Source: Lachnospiraceae bacterium UBA7199 (GTDB lineage Bacteria; Bacillota; Clostridia; Lachnospirales; Lachnospiraceae). From it: a DNA stretch of 64,000 bases. Below, piece by piece: positions 16,521 to 26,019 of this stretch. A program made the translations under genes and the position numbers. The DNA lies in assembly GCA_002490775.1 (NCBI GenBank), contig DKUR01000063.1, positions 1 to 64,000 of the forward strand. Direction: 5' to 3'. Under the pieces are notes generated by a model that was not told the origin of the DNA, did not search any database, and saw only the letters and a list, made by a program, of their open reading frames with translations. The stretch's first letter is position 1; every line of letters starts with the position of its first letter.

Positions 16521-19214
16521 ATGACTGGTTATGTATTTCATGATGACAAAGGAACTTTTCAATTAGAGCGTCCGGAGGAGAATTTATATTTATACTTTCC
16601 AATTGCTGGCGAACAGGGCCTTAAAAGTGCGGTTACTCCGCTTTTGGGAGGGGATGCCAAAACAGATCAAAATCATTTTCTTATGCAGCCTGTAAGCGAG
16701 CAGGAGCTCCATAATAATAAAAACACCCGGAATTTCTGGTGCAGGGTGGAAGGAAAAGGTGTCTGGTCGGCTGCTGGTTCCAGTGCAGAAGAAACTGTAA
16801 GGAGAATGAAGGGGCAGGGAGAAGACAGCAGGCTGACAGCCGGATTTATGTGGCATCAGATGGAGAGAAAATCTGAGGATTTTGGGCTTTCTTCCCAAAT
16901 ACTGAGCTTTGTACCGGTAGATGAAAATATTGAGATAATGAAAGTGTCTATTACCAACTGCGGGGATAAAGACGTGACCTTTACGGGATATGGCGTGTTT
17001 CCAATTTATGGACGCAGCGCGGATAATTTAAGAGACCACAGGCATGTAACAAGCCTTCTTCACAGAATAAAGACTACCAGAAACAGTGTGGTGGTAAAGC
17101 CGGTTCTTTCTTTTGACGAGAGAGGGCATCAGCAGAATCATACAATTTATTATGTTTCAGGCGTGACAGGAGAAGGTAATCCGCCAGTGGCTTTTTACCC
17201 CTCTGTCAATGACTTCATAGGAGAGGGCGGAAGCTTTGATTGTCCTGGTGCGGTTTATCAGGAAACAAAAGGTGTGGGAGCAGGAGCTTTTATAGATGGT
17301 TATGAGGCAGCCGGGGCTATGCGTTTTGAAAAAAGAACCTTAAAGCCAGGCGAAAGTGCTGTCTATATTCTTCTTGCAGGACTGGACGAACGTGTTAATT
17401 GTCATGAAGAGAGCCTTGCATCTTTTGGCAGCGGAGAACTTGTGGATCAGGCATTTGATAGAACAAAAAAATACTGGCTGGAGAAATTAAATGTTTCTTT
17501 CCGGACAGGAAATGCCCAGTTTGATAATTTTATGCGATGGATAAGCTTTCAGCCTATGCTGCGCCGGATATATGGCTGTTCTTTCCTTCCCCATCATGAT
17601 TATGGAAAAGGAGGAAGAGGATGGAGGGACTTGTGGCAGGACTGCTTAGCCCTTCTTATTATGAACCCCAGAGGGGTTAAGGAGATGCTTCTATCTAATT
17701 TTGGCGGTGTAAGAATAGATGGAACCAATGCAACCATTATTGGCGCAAAACAGGGAGAATTTGTTGCTGACCGGAACAATATTACAAGAGTGTGGATGGA
17801 TCATGGGCTTTGGCCTTTAATAACCACAGCGCTTTATATTGATCAGACCGGTGATTTATCTTTTCTTTTAAAAGAAAACAGCTATTTTAAGGATAAACAG
17901 ATTGAAAGAGGAACTGGTACAGATTTAAAGTTTTGTGAAGGAGAAAAGCCGGTTCAAAAAGATGTGCAGGAAAGAGAGTATTTTGGAAGTGTATTAGAGC
18001 ATCTTCTTGTACAAAATTTAACAAGCTTCTATGAGGTGGGAGAACATAATCATATGAGGCTGCGGGGAGCAGACTGGAATGATGCCCTTGATATGGCATC
18101 TGAGAGAGGAGAAAGTGTGGCATTCACCGCAGCCTACGCAGGCAATCTGGATCTATTGGCAGATCTGATAGAAAGGCTTGCAGAGAAAGAAAATTTGACA
18201 GCCATAGAAGTGGCTGAGGAAATGAAGCCATTATTTACAGATGATATGGCTTTGTATGACAGTATAGAGAAGAAGCAAGCGCTTTTAGCAGCTTACTGCG
18301 CTTCCTGTGGACATGAGATTTCTGGAGAAAAAGTAGGTTTGGCTGTTGATAGAGTGATAGAGAGTCTGCGCAGTAAAGCGGCGTGGATCAAAGAACATAT
18401 CCGCAAAACCGAATGGATTGAAGATGGTGCAGACGGATGGTTTAACAGTTATTATGATGATCATGGGAAAAAAGTGGAAGGCTTTGAAGGGGAGCATGTA
18501 CGGATGATGCTTACTGGTCAGGTATTTACCATTATGTCCGGTACAGCAAAAGAGGAACAGACTGCCAGGATCGTAAACAGTGCGGATAAATATTTATATG
18601 AGAAAGAGGCCGGAGGATACCGTCTGAACACGGATTTCGGACTGGTTAAGATGGATTTGGGAAGAATGTTTGGTTTTGCTTATGGACATAAAGAAAATGG
18701 TGCAGTCTTTTCTCATATGACTACAATGTTTGCCAATGCGCTTTACAAAAGAGGATTTGTAAAGGAAGGATACAAGGCCCTTTATACTTTGTTTGAACAG
18801 GCTTCCAACTTTGAAGTAAGCCGCATTTATCCGGGAATCCCTGAATATTTTGACAAAAAAGGCAGAGGAATGTACCACTATCTGACAGGAGCGGCAAGCT
18901 GGTATATGATGACGGTGCTCAATGAAATGTTTGGCGTAAAAGGACGGATGGGGGCACTTTGTTTAGAGCCTAAACTGCTCAAGGAGCAGTTTGATGATGC
19001 GGGCTGCGCGGAGGTTGAATTATGCTTTGGCGGTAATCAATGGAAGATTATTTATAAAAATCAGGATAAGAAGGATTATGGCAGCTACAAAATTGGGCAT
19101 ATTTTCCTGGATGGAGAGGAAATCAAACGAAAAGAAGACATTGCAGTCAGTGCAGAAGATATTAGGTCAATGGATGTAACGAAACAGCATGAGATGATTG
19201 TAGAATTGATTTAA
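16521..19214 (+). CDS. GH94-like glycoside phosphorylase, possibly laminaribiose-type
   Basis: Inverting phosphorylase that would split a beta-glucosyl disaccharide with phosphate into glucose 1-phosphate and a sugar, in the cytoplasm (no signal peptide). The 897-residue protein has the N-terminal beta-sandwich and C-terminal (alpha/alpha)6 barrel layout of GH94. Supporting motifs are GGRGWRDLWQD (about 369-379) and RGADWNDALD with D518 and D521, in the region that holds the general acid in GH94 enzymes. The length is closer to laminaribiose phosphorylases (about 900) than to cellobiose phosphorylases (about 810), but specificity is not proved. The ATG follows AGGAGG. The next phosphorylase starts 11 bases downstream, and a sugar importer follows, so substrate is probably imported as an oligosaccharide. 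Confidence 0.78.
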   Translation: MTGYVFHDDKGTFQLERPEENLYLYFPIAGEQGLKSAVTPLLGGDAKTDQNHFLMQPVSEQELHNNKNTRNFWCRVEGKGVWSAAGSSAEETVRRMKGQGEDSRLTAGFMWHQMERKSEDFGLSSQILSFVPVDENIEIMKVSITNCGDKDVTFTGYGVFPIYGRSADNLRDHRHVTSLLHRIKTTRNSVVVKPVLSFDERGHQQNHTIYYVSGVTGEGNPPVAFYPSVNDFIGEGGSFDCPGAVYQETKGVGAGAFIDGYEAAGAMRFEKRTLKPGESAVYILLAGLDERVNCHEESLASFGSGELVDQAFDRTKKYWLEKLNVSFRTGNAQFDNFMRWISFQPMLRRIYGCSFLPHHDYGKGGRGWRDLWQDCLALLIMNPRGVKEMLLSNFGGVRIDGTNATIIGAKQGEFVADRNNITRVWMDHGLWPLITTALYIDQTGDLSFLLKENSYFKDKQIERGTGTDLKFCEGEKPVQKDVQEREYFGSVLEHLLVQNLTSFYEVGEHNHMRLRGADWNDALDMASERGESVAFTAAYAGNLDLLADLIERLAEKENLTAIEVAEEMKPLFTDDMALYDSIEKKQALLAAYCASCGHEISGEKVGLAVDRVIESLRSKAAWIKEHIRKTEWIEDGADGWFNSYYDDHGKKVEGFEGEHVRMMLTGQVFTIMSGTAKEEQTARIVNSADKYLYEKEAGGYRLNTDFGLVKMDLGRMFGFAYGHKENGAVFSHMTTMFANALYKRGFVKEGYKALYTLFEQASNFEVSRIYPGIPEYFDKKGRGMYHYLTGAASWYMMTVLNEMFGVKGRMGALCLEPKLLKEQFDDAGCAEVELCFGGNQWKIIYKNQDKKDYGSYKIGHIFLDGEEIKRKEDIAVSAEDIRSMDVTKQHEMIVELI

Positions 19215-19225
19215 GGAGAGAAGGT

Positions 19226-22200
19226 ATGGAAAAAGAAACTTTTATAATAGAAAGCTATGATAAAAAAGCGCCTTTTGCAGGATTCCTGCCAGGACTTGCC
19301 GGAATACATGGTATACCCATCTGGTGTTACTATGTAAATCGTGGGCAGTGTATTTCCAGCTTTGGCGTAGAGGATAAGGATCATTCCATTATGGAGTTTT
19401 TTCCGGCGCATCAGGCTTATCAGAACACAGCCTTTCATGGATTCCGTACTTTTGTAAAAAAGGATGGTACTTACTTGGAATTATTTAGAGGAAGGTCTAC
19501 AGAAAAGAAAATGCATGTGGATATGAACGGACTTGCTATTGAGGAGACAGACCGAGAAAACCACATTCATACAAAAGTAGATTATTTTACGCTGCCAGGT
19601 GAAAAAACAGGTGCACTGGTAAGAAAACTTTGTATTCAAAATATTGGGAAAGAACAGATGCATTTGCAAATTTTAGATGGAATGCCAGTTATGATACCCT
19701 ATGGAGTTGACTTAAAAAGCCTTAAGGAAATGGGGCAGACGATCATGGCATGGATGCAGGTGGAAGACACAGATAAGAAGACGCCTTATTTTAGACTTAG
19801 GGCAAGCAGTAAAGATACTGCCACAGTAACTCCAGTGCTTGGAGGAAATTATGGTATCTGCTGGGACGAACAGGGAAGAAAGAAACAGGTGATAACAGAT
19901 GCGTCTTTGGTATTTGATTATGATACTTCGCTGGACGTTGCAGCAGGATTTAAAGAGAGGGAATTTGATGAACTGCTGGCTGCGCCTCAGGTAAGTGCAA
20001 ATCAATATCCCTGCTGCTTTTTTGCAGAGGAAAAAAAGCTCACAGAGGGAGAAAGTCTGGTTCTTTATGAAATGATCGGCCAGGTGGGAACAAAAGCTAT
20101 GCTGGAGCGTTTTTTAGAAAAGAAAATAGATGGCGCTTATTTTGAAAGCAAATTGGAGGAGGCAGGAAAACTTCCGCGTAAATTATGCAGTGTAATAGAA
20201 ACCAAAACAGCAGTGCCTGAGTTTGATGCGTACAGTACCTATACTTATATGGATAATGTACTGCGGGGCGGATATCCCATCCGTCTTCCCGGAGGAAAAA
20301 TTTTTCACGTTTATTCCAGAAAACATGGGGATCTGGAAAGAGATTACAATTATTTCCGTATGCTGCCAGAATTTTATTCCCAGGGAAATGGAAATTTCAG
20401 GGACGTAAATCAAAACAGAAGATGTGAACCCTTTTTCACTCCATATGTGGGAGCGGAAAGTATTGTAAAGTTTTACAGCCTGATTCAGATCGATGGCTAT
20501 AATCCTCTTGCAGTTGAAAAGGTGACCTATACGCTTTCGGAAGAAAAAGCAGGTGACATTTTTGATCTCCTTTCTCAGGAAAAGAAAGAGGAGCTGCTTT
20601 CATTTCTCATAAAGCCATTTACGCCAGGTGCTTTTTTTGCGAAGCTTGATGAACTTGGAATAGAGGACATTGAAAAAGAAGAAGAATATTTTGAGAAAGT
20701 AATGGAGCAGGCTCAGGATGCAATCAATGCGGATTTTGGGGAAGGCTACTGGAGCGATCACTGGACTTATAATTTAGATCTGATTGAAAATTATTTAAAT
20801 GTATTTCCGGAAAAAGAAGAAGAACTTCTTTTCCATACCCCGATTACCTTTTACCGGACGCAGGTTCCCATTCTGCCCAGAAGGAAACGCTATGTGAAAA
20901 CGGAAAATGGTATCAGGCAATATCAATTCTTAGATGAAGAAAAAAGCCTTGACGGAACAGAAAAGCTGTTAAGAGACAGGTTTGGGGAAGGTAAAGTAGT
21001 AGAGTCTTCTTTGATGGAAAAGCTGATTCTGCTTTGTCTTACCAAATATGCTGCATTAGATGTTTATGCAATGGGAGTGGAAATGGAAGGAGGAAAGCCT
21101 GGCTGGTATGATGCCTTAAATGGAATGCCAGGGCTTTTCGGTTCATCCCTGGCGGAGACCTGCGAACTTTCCAGAATGCTGGCATATGTTATTTATATTC
21201 TTAAAAAATATAAGTATAATATTGAGCTGTTGGCGGAAGTGGCACAGCTTTTGCATCAGATGGAGACAATTACTTTAAAATGTTTAAATGATATTATGCG
21301 CTGCGGGGAATTAATAGAGTTTTGGAACAGCAGAAATGATGTAAAAGAAAGCTACTGGGAGAAAACTTTTGGCGGAATCAGCGGTGCAAGGCAGGAGATT
21401 TCGGCTGCTGAACTGATTGATACACTGGTACATATGCAGGCAGTTGTGACACATGGAATTAGAAAGGCCTGTGCTATGGAAAAAGGTGTGTGCCCCACTT
21501 ATTTTACTTATGAAGTAAAAGAGTATACCGAAGATGAAGATGGAATCTATCCAGAACATTTTGAAGTAAGGATGGTGCCCTTATTCTTAGAAGGACCGGT
21601 GCGGTTTTTAAAGCTGGATAATGAAAAAGAGGTGAAAAGATCCTTATATGCGAGTGTAAAAAACAGTGGTTTGTATGATGAAAGCCTTCAAATGTACAAA
21701 GTAAATGCGTCTTTGAAGGATGCATCTTATGAACTGGGAAGAGCAAAAGCATTTACGCCCGGATGGCTGGAAAATGAATCTATTTGGCTTCATATGGAAT
21801 ATAAGTATTTGCTTGAGCTTCTTAAATCAGGATTGTACAGCGAATTTGCCCAGGATTTTCATAAAGCAGCGATTCCATTCTTGGATCCTGCGGTATATGG
21901 GAGAAGTATTTATGAGAATTCTTCCTTTATTGCAAGTTCGGAAAATCCCAATCCAGCCTGTCATGGTCAGGGATTTGTTGCAAGGTTATCCGGCTCAACA
22001 GTAGAGTTTCTACAGATCTGGATACTAATGATGTTTGGAAAACTGTTTTCTTATGAAAATAATGAGCTTGTCGTAAGCTTTGCACCAGTTCTTCCCCAAT
22101 ATCTGGTTGGAGAGGAGCGGCGCGTGGAAGCAGTACTTCTGGGGCAGACGAAAGTTATTTATGAAATGGAAGAAACGAAAGACTATTTTCCGGGATCATA

Positions 22201-22333
22201 TAATATTATGTCACAGGAACTTCTTTATGAAGATGGAAGTATTTTTAAAACAACAAATTCTGTTTTAACTGGGACGATTGCAGAAGATATCAGAAATGGA
22301 AAAATTACACAAATAAAAATTACACTTTCCTAG
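19226..22333 (+). CDS. Large GH94/GH161-like oligosaccharide phosphorylase
   Basis: Cytoplasmic protein of 1035 residues distantly related to the preceding one and resembling the large bacterial beta-oligoglucan phosphorylases (1,2-beta-oligoglucan type of GH94, or GH161). The N-terminal half is beta-sandwich-like. The C-terminal half is a helical barrel with the conserved block KPGWYDALNGMPGLFG, in which D629 is the candidate general acid. No signal peptide is present. It is co-transcribed with the preceding phosphorylase (11-base gap, ribosome site AAGGAGAG). A plausible division of labour is that this enzyme trims longer chains and the first one cleaves the disaccharide; that is inference. 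Which glucan linkage is used cannot be read from the sequence. Confidence 0.7.
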   Translation: MEKETFIIESYDKKAPFAGFLPGLAGIHGIPIWCYYVNRGQCISSFGVEDKDHSIMEFFPAHQAYQNTAFHGFRTFVKKDGTYLELFRGRSTEKKMHVDMNGLAIEETDRENHIHTKVDYFTLPGEKTGALVRKLCIQNIGKEQMHLQILDGMPVMIPYGVDLKSLKEMGQTIMAWMQVEDTDKKTPYFRLRASSKDTATVTPVLGGNYGICWDEQGRKKQVITDASLVFDYDTSLDVAAGFKEREFDELLAAPQVSANQYPCCFFAEEKKLTEGESLVLYEMIGQVGTKAMLERFLEKKIDGAYFESKLEEAGKLPRKLCSVIETKTAVPEFDAYSTYTYMDNVLRGGYPIRLPGGKIFHVYSRKHGDLERDYNYFRMLPEFYSQGNGNFRDVNQNRRCEPFFTPYVGAESIVKFYSLIQIDGYNPLAVEKVTYTLSEEKAGDIFDLLSQEKKEELLSFLIKPFTPGAFFAKLDELGIEDIEKEEEYFEKVMEQAQDAINADFGEGYWSDHWTYNLDLIENYLNVFPEKEEELLFHTPITFYRTQVPILPRRKRYVKTENGIRQYQFLDEEKSLDGTEKLLRDRFGEGKVVESSLMEKLILLCLTKYAALDVYAMGVEMEGGKPGWYDALNGMPGLFGSSLAETCELSRMLAYVIYILKKYKYNIELLAEVAQLLHQMETITLKCLNDIMRCGELIEFWNSRNDVKESYWEKTFGGISGARQEISAAELIDTLVHMQAVVTHGIRKACAMEKGVCPTYFTYEVKEYTEDEDGIYPEHFEVRMVPLFLEGPVRFLKLDNEKEVKRSLYASVKNSGLYDESLQMYKVNASLKDASYELGRAKAFTPGWLENESIWLHMEYKYLLELLKSGLYSEFAQDFHKAAIPFLDPAVYGRSIYENSSFIASSENPNPACHGQGFVARLSGSTVEFLQIWILMMFGKLFSYENNELVVSFAPVLPQYLVGEERRVEAVLLGQTKVIYEMEETKDYFPGSYNIMSQELLYEDGSIFKTTNSVLTGTIAEDIRNGKITQIKITLS

Positions 22334-22455
22334 AAAAATTAAAAAAATAACACCTTTTTGAAAAAAGAGCAATTATATCGGTATCAGTCAAAACGTATAA
22401 TGAATTTACAAACAAAGGAACAATAAAAAGTTTCTAAAAAATAGGAGGATAGGTT

Positions 22456-23916
22456 ATGAAATTTAAAAAGTTAACAGCATTATTGTTAGCCGGAATTATG
22501 ACACTTTCACTGGCAGCATGTGGAAGCAAGGATGAAGGCGGCAGCAGTACTTCATCAACTGACAGTTCATCTTCGCAGGAACAGACCAGCAGCAGTGATG
22601 GCGCAGCAAGCGAAGAGGCAGCAGGCGATTTAAGTGGTAAATTAGTAATTTGGACATTAGCAGCCGATCTTGAGCAGTTTGCTGACAAGTTTACAGAAGA
22701 ACACCCTGGTGTTGAGACAGAAGTAGTTGTTATTGCCCCTGGCGATTATCCTACCAAGGTGGAAACCGCATTACTTGGTGGAGATGACAGTGTTGATATT
22801 ATTGTAGGTGAGCCTAAGATGCTTCAGTCCATGTATGAAGCACAGTTCTTTGCGAACTTAGATGACTTTGGCGCTAAGGATTATGAAGGACAGATCGTTG
22901 ATTACGTTTGGGAAGTTGGACAGGATGATGAAGGCATTCAAAGAGCAATTTCTTATCAGATTACACCGATTGGATTCTTCTATAGAAGAGACATTGCTGA
23001 TAAGGTATTTGGATATTCTGATCCTGAATCAGTAGGAAAACTTTTTGCTGATTATGATACCATTATTGAAACAGGAAGAATCTTAAAGGATGCTGGTTAT
23101 AGAATTTTTGCATCCGACGCTGAGACACAGCACTTCAAAGGACAAAGTTCATGGGTAATTGATGGCAAGTTAAATGTAGATCCTCAGAGATATGAATTTA
23201 TGGATCTGGCTACACAGTTGTATCAGGAAGATTTAACAGCTTATGCACAGCAGTGGGCAGCTCCCTGGTATCAGGCTATGAGCGGTCCGGTACCTATCCT
23301 TAATGCTGAAATTCAGGGTGGTGTATGGGATACAGATGAAAACGGTGAAGCACTCCTTAACGTATGGGATGCTGATAACTTTAACGCAAATGTAGAGAAT
23401 TATTCCAGTGAGACAGCAGAAGTATTTGCATTTGGACTTCCTGCATGGGGTGTACTTACTTTAAGAGATAATGTAGGCGACACTGCCGGATCATGGGGTG
23501 TATGCTCCGGTCCTGCTTATGGATATGATGGCGGTACATATATTGGTATCAGCGATCTTTCCAAGAACAAAGATCTTGCATGGGAATTTGTTAAATTCTG
23601 TACTTTGAACGAAGAAACTGCAGACTGGTGGATTGAGGCTTCTCAGGGTGATACCGTATCTTTGGTTTCCGCACTTGAAAAACATGCAGACGACACCAAT
23701 GAAACCTATGGCGGACAGAAGCTGTATGAGTTCTGGTTAAAGCAGGCTGAAGGCGTAAGCTTATCAAATGTTACAGAATATGATACTGCAATTGATGCTG
23801 CATGGAGTAATGCAATCAATGCTGTTAAGACAGGAGAAAAGAGCAAAGAAGATGCGATTGAAGGATTCTATGATGAAGTAGCAGCTACTTATCCTGACCT
23901 TGAAATTGAAAGATAA
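22456..23916 (+). CDS. ABC sugar transporter substrate-binding lipoprotein
   Basis: Extracellular solute-binding protein of the carbohydrate uptake (CUT1, SBP_bac_1) type, 486 residues. The N-terminus is a lipoprotein signal with lipobox LAAC (Cys about residue 22), then a Ser/Asp/Glu-rich linker to about residue 60, then the two-lobe binding domain starting at GKLVIWTLAADLEQF. Many surface aromatic residues (for example WAAPWYQAM) fit a sugar ligand. The ribosome site AGGAGG lies 7 bases before the ATG. It directly precedes two permease genes and follows the two phosphorylases, so the ligand is most likely the oligosaccharide that they split. A stem-loop after the gene may raise its expression over the permeases. 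Confidence 0.92.
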   Translation: MKFKKLTALLLAGIMTLSLAACGSKDEGGSSTSSTDSSSSQEQTSSSDGAASEEAAGDLSGKLVIWTLAADLEQFADKFTEEHPGVETEVVVIAPGDYPTKVETALLGGDDSVDIIVGEPKMLQSMYEAQFFANLDDFGAKDYEGQIVDYVWEVGQDDEGIQRAISYQITPIGFFYRRDIADKVFGYSDPESVGKLFADYDTIIETGRILKDAGYRIFASDAETQHFKGQSSWVIDGKLNVDPQRYEFMDLATQLYQEDLTAYAQQWAAPWYQAMSGPVPILNAEIQGGVWDTDENGEALLNVWDADNFNANVENYSSETAEVFAFGLPAWGVLTLRDNVGDTAGSWGVCSGPAYGYDGGTYIGISDLSKNKDLAWEFVKFCTLNEETADWWIEASQGDTVSLVSALEKHADDTNETYGGQKLYEFWLKQAEGVSLSNVTEYDTAIDAAWSNAINAVKTGEKSKEDAIEGFYDEVAATYPDLEIER

Positions 23917-23926
23917 AATTTTAGTG

Positions 23927-23954
23927 GAGTGGAGGGGCAAAGCCCCCTTCACTC
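23927..23954 (+). promoter_or_regulatory. Stem-loop between binding-protein and permease genes
   Basis: GAGTGGAGGGGC (23927-23938) pairs with GCCCCCTTCACTC (23942-23954) with one bulge and G-T pairs. No T run follows, so it is better read as an mRNA-stabilising or attenuating hairpin. Such elements are common behind binding-protein genes and allow the binding protein to outnumber the membrane components. Confidence 0.6.
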
Positions 23955-24018
23955 TGATAACTTGTTGTATAAGCGGGATATTTTCAAAAAAGAATAAGGA
24001 TGGGTGGAGGTAATACAT

Positions 24019-24939
24019 ATGGCTGTTAGCAATACTGTGGCAAGACCAAAAAAGAAAAAGAATTATAACAATATGGCTTACGTGTTTGTACTGCCTTTTG
24101 TTGTTGTATTTCTTATTTTCAGTGTGTATCCTGTATTTCGTACATTGCAGCTTTCCTTTGCAAACTATAAAGGATTTGGGGATGTTGATTATATAGGATT
24201 TAAAAATTATATACGTGTACTTCAGGATAAGTATTTTTGGACAGCGCTCTTAAATACGGTAAAAATCTGGGGAGTTAATATAGTACTTCAGTTAGCAATC
24301 GCTTTTCTTTTAACAATTGCATTCAGCGATATTAAATTTAAGATAAAAGGGCTTGGATTTTTCAGGGCGGTTTATTATCTGCCCAATATTATTGCAGCAA
24401 CGTCTGTTGCATTTTTGTTTAAGACATTATTGGATTGGAGATATGGTACGATCAACCAGATCTTAGCTAAGTTTGGTGTGAATGAGCCCATTAACTGGCT
24501 GGGACAGCCGGTGACAGCAAGGCTGTCGATTTCCCTGATTCAAACATGGATGTGGTTTGGCAATTCATTTATTATGCTGATGGCAGGGGTTCAGGGAATC
24601 AATAAAGATTATTTTGAGGCAGCATCTATTGATGGTGCAGGGCGTTGGAAGAGCTTCTTTTATATTACCCTTCCTCTGCTTCGGCCGATTTTATTATATG
24701 TAACAATCACCTCCCTGATTGGAGGCATCCAGATGTTCGATCTTCCGTTCTTGATGGGTACGGTAAACGGAGAACCTCTTGGAGCTACTCAGACTGCAAT
24801 CATGTATCTGTATAAGTTTGGATTTGCAACCAGGCCAAAACAGGTAGGATATGCTTCTGCAATTGCTTATATTTTGTTCCTGATGATACTTATCATATCT
24901 GTAATACAGTTTAAGGTAATGAACAGGAAGGAGGATTAA
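24019..24939 (+). CDS. Carbohydrate ABC transporter permease (MalF/LacF type)
   Basis: Integral membrane permease, 306 residues, with about six hydrophobic helices. The cytoplasmic EAA loop that contacts the ATPase is present as EAASIDGAGRWKSFFYITLPLLRPIL (about residues 203-228). A short basic cytoplasmic N-terminus (ARPKKKKNYNN) precedes the first helix. ATG 24019 is chosen because GGTGGAGG lies eight bases upstream; the in-frame GTG at 24004 falls within that ribosome site. It pairs with the next permease (3-base gap). No ATPase gene is in this locus, as is common for CUT1 systems of Bacillota that share one MsmK/UgpC-like ATPase. Confidence 0.93.
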   Translation: MAVSNTVARPKKKKNYNNMAYVFVLPFVVVFLIFSVYPVFRTLQLSFANYKGFGDVDYIGFKNYIRVLQDKYFWTALLNTVKIWGVNIVLQLAIAFLLTIAFSDIKFKIKGLGFFRAVYYLPNIIAATSVAFLFKTLLDWRYGTINQILAKFGVNEPINWLGQPVTARLSISLIQTWMWFGNSFIMLMAGVQGINKDYFEAASIDGAGRWKSFFYITLPLLRPILLYVTITSLIGGIQMFDLPFLMGTVNGEPLGATQTAIMYLYKFGFATRPKQVGYASAIAYILFLMILIISVIQFKVMNRKED

Positions 24940-24942
24940 ACA

Positions 24943-25770
24943 ATGGCAAAAACCGTTAAAAAAGGAATTTTATATATCGTATTGATTTTACTGGCAGTCA
25001 TTTGTATGGTTCCCTTTCTGCTTATGCTGGTCAATGCAACCAGAAGCGGAAGAGAGATTATGACTTCCTTCACATTGATTCCAGGCAGCAGTCTTAAAGA
25101 AAACTGGGATGCGGTATTTGGCTTTTTTAATCTGTTCTTAGGGCTGTGGAACAGCTTTAAGGTTGCAGTGCCTGCCACAATTTTGACCTCTTACTTTTCT
25201 GCGCTTACAGCCTATGCGCTGGCAGTGTATAAGTTCAAAGGGAAAAATGTTATTTTTTATACAATTGTCATCTTTATGATGATTCCTGGGCAATTGAGCC
25301 TGATTGGTTTTTATAATTTAATTTCCAAGTTAAAGCTGATCGACTCTTATCTGCCGCTGATTATTCCTGCAATTGCAGCACCGGGAACCGTATTTTTCTT
25401 AAAGCAGTATCTGGAATCTGTTCTGCCTATGGCATTGCTGGAGGCAGCCAGAATTGATGGTGCAAGAGAAATCAGTATTTTCCATAAAATTGTTTTTCCA
25501 ATCATGGTGCCAGGCGTAGCAACAATGGCAATCGGCGGATTTATCGGTAATTGGAATGCATACCTGATTCCCCTTCTTTTGCTGAATACGCCAAAGAAGT
25601 TTACACTGCCTGTTATGATTGCTTCATTAAATGCATCAAAAGATATCGGCACCAATCAGGGAGCAATTTATATGGCTCTTGCAGTTTCTATCGTGCCCAT
25701 TCTGATTGTATTCTGCTTCTGCTCTAAGTATATTATCAGCAGTATTTCAGCAGGAAGTGTTAAGGAATAA
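24943..25770 (+). CDS. Carbohydrate ABC transporter permease (MalG type)
   Basis: Second membrane subunit of the CUT1 importer, 275 residues with about six hydrophobic helices. The EAA motif region is EAARIDGAREISIFHKIVFP (about 166-185). It starts three bases after the first permease, with the ribosome site GGAGG overlapping the end of that gene. The gene is followed by a good terminator, so the binding protein and both permeases form a single transport unit behind the phosphorylases. Confidence 0.93.
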   Translation: MAKTVKKGILYIVLILLAVICMVPFLLMLVNATRSGREIMTSFTLIPGSSLKENWDAVFGFFNLFLGLWNSFKVAVPATILTSYFSALTAYALAVYKFKGKNVIFYTIVIFMMIPGQLSLIGFYNLISKLKLIDSYLPLIIPAIAAPGTVFFLKQYLESVLPMALLEAARIDGAREISIFHKIVFPIMVPGVATMAIGGFIGNWNAYLIPLLLLNTPKKFTLPVMIASLNASKDIGTNQGAIYMALAVSIVPILIVFCFCSKYIISSISAGSVKE

Positions 25771-25795
25771 GAATAAGTTAAAAAATGCTAATGAA

Positions 25796-25835
25796 AACTG
25801 TCTCTTTGCCGAAAAGGCTAAGAGACAGTTTTTTT
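25796..25835 (+). terminator. Intrinsic terminator after the sugar permeases
   Basis: AACTGTCTCTT (25796-25806) pairs perfectly with AAGAGACAGTT (25820-25830) and is followed by a T run to 25835. The 38-bp repeats begin within the T run. Confidence 0.88.
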
Positions 25836-25947
25836 AACATAAGGATGGCTGGCAAAGTCTGGCATCCGTTGTTAACATAAGAATGTCTCGCGAAGCGTGT
25901 CATCCGTTGTTAACATAAGAATGTCTCGCGAAGCGTGTCATTCGTTG
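25834..25947 (+). repeat. Three tandem 38-bp hairpin repeats bounded by TTAACATAAG
   Basis: Three units of exactly 38 bases lie head to tail at 25834-25871, 25872-25909 and 25910-25947. Each begins TTAACATAAG and ends CAT(C/T)CGTTG. Units 2 and 3 differ at one base; unit 1 diverges in the middle. The core of each unit can fold back; in unit 3 GAATG pairs with CATTC and CGC with GCG around a GAA loop. A related unit lies at 36249-36287, so this is a dispersed repeat family. There are no unique spacers, so it is not a CRISPR array. Confidence 0.85.
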
Positions 25948-25960
25948 TTTGCTATAATTC

Positions 25961-25989
25961 TTGTGTATGCAGGTATTTTTTGATATGAT
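25961..25989 (+). promoter_or_regulatory. Probable promoter of the binding protein/two-component unit
   Basis: TTGTGT (25961-25966), a 17-base spacer and TATGAT (25984-25989) lie about 30 bases before the start of the lipoprotein gene at 26020, after the repeat block and the terminator. Confidence 0.5.
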
Positions 25990-26019
25990 AAAGATAGGAA
26001 CAAGATTGAGGAAATGACT

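Noticed and set aside
22361..22401. Promoter ahead of the sugar-binding lipoprotein (TATAAT at 22396-22401)
   Set aside because: The -10 is perfect but no acceptable -35 lies 16-18 bases upstream; left out of the feature list.
25834..25947. CRISPR-like array (short repeats in tandem)
   Set aside because: The 38-base units abut with no unique spacers, there are only three, and no cas genes lie near.
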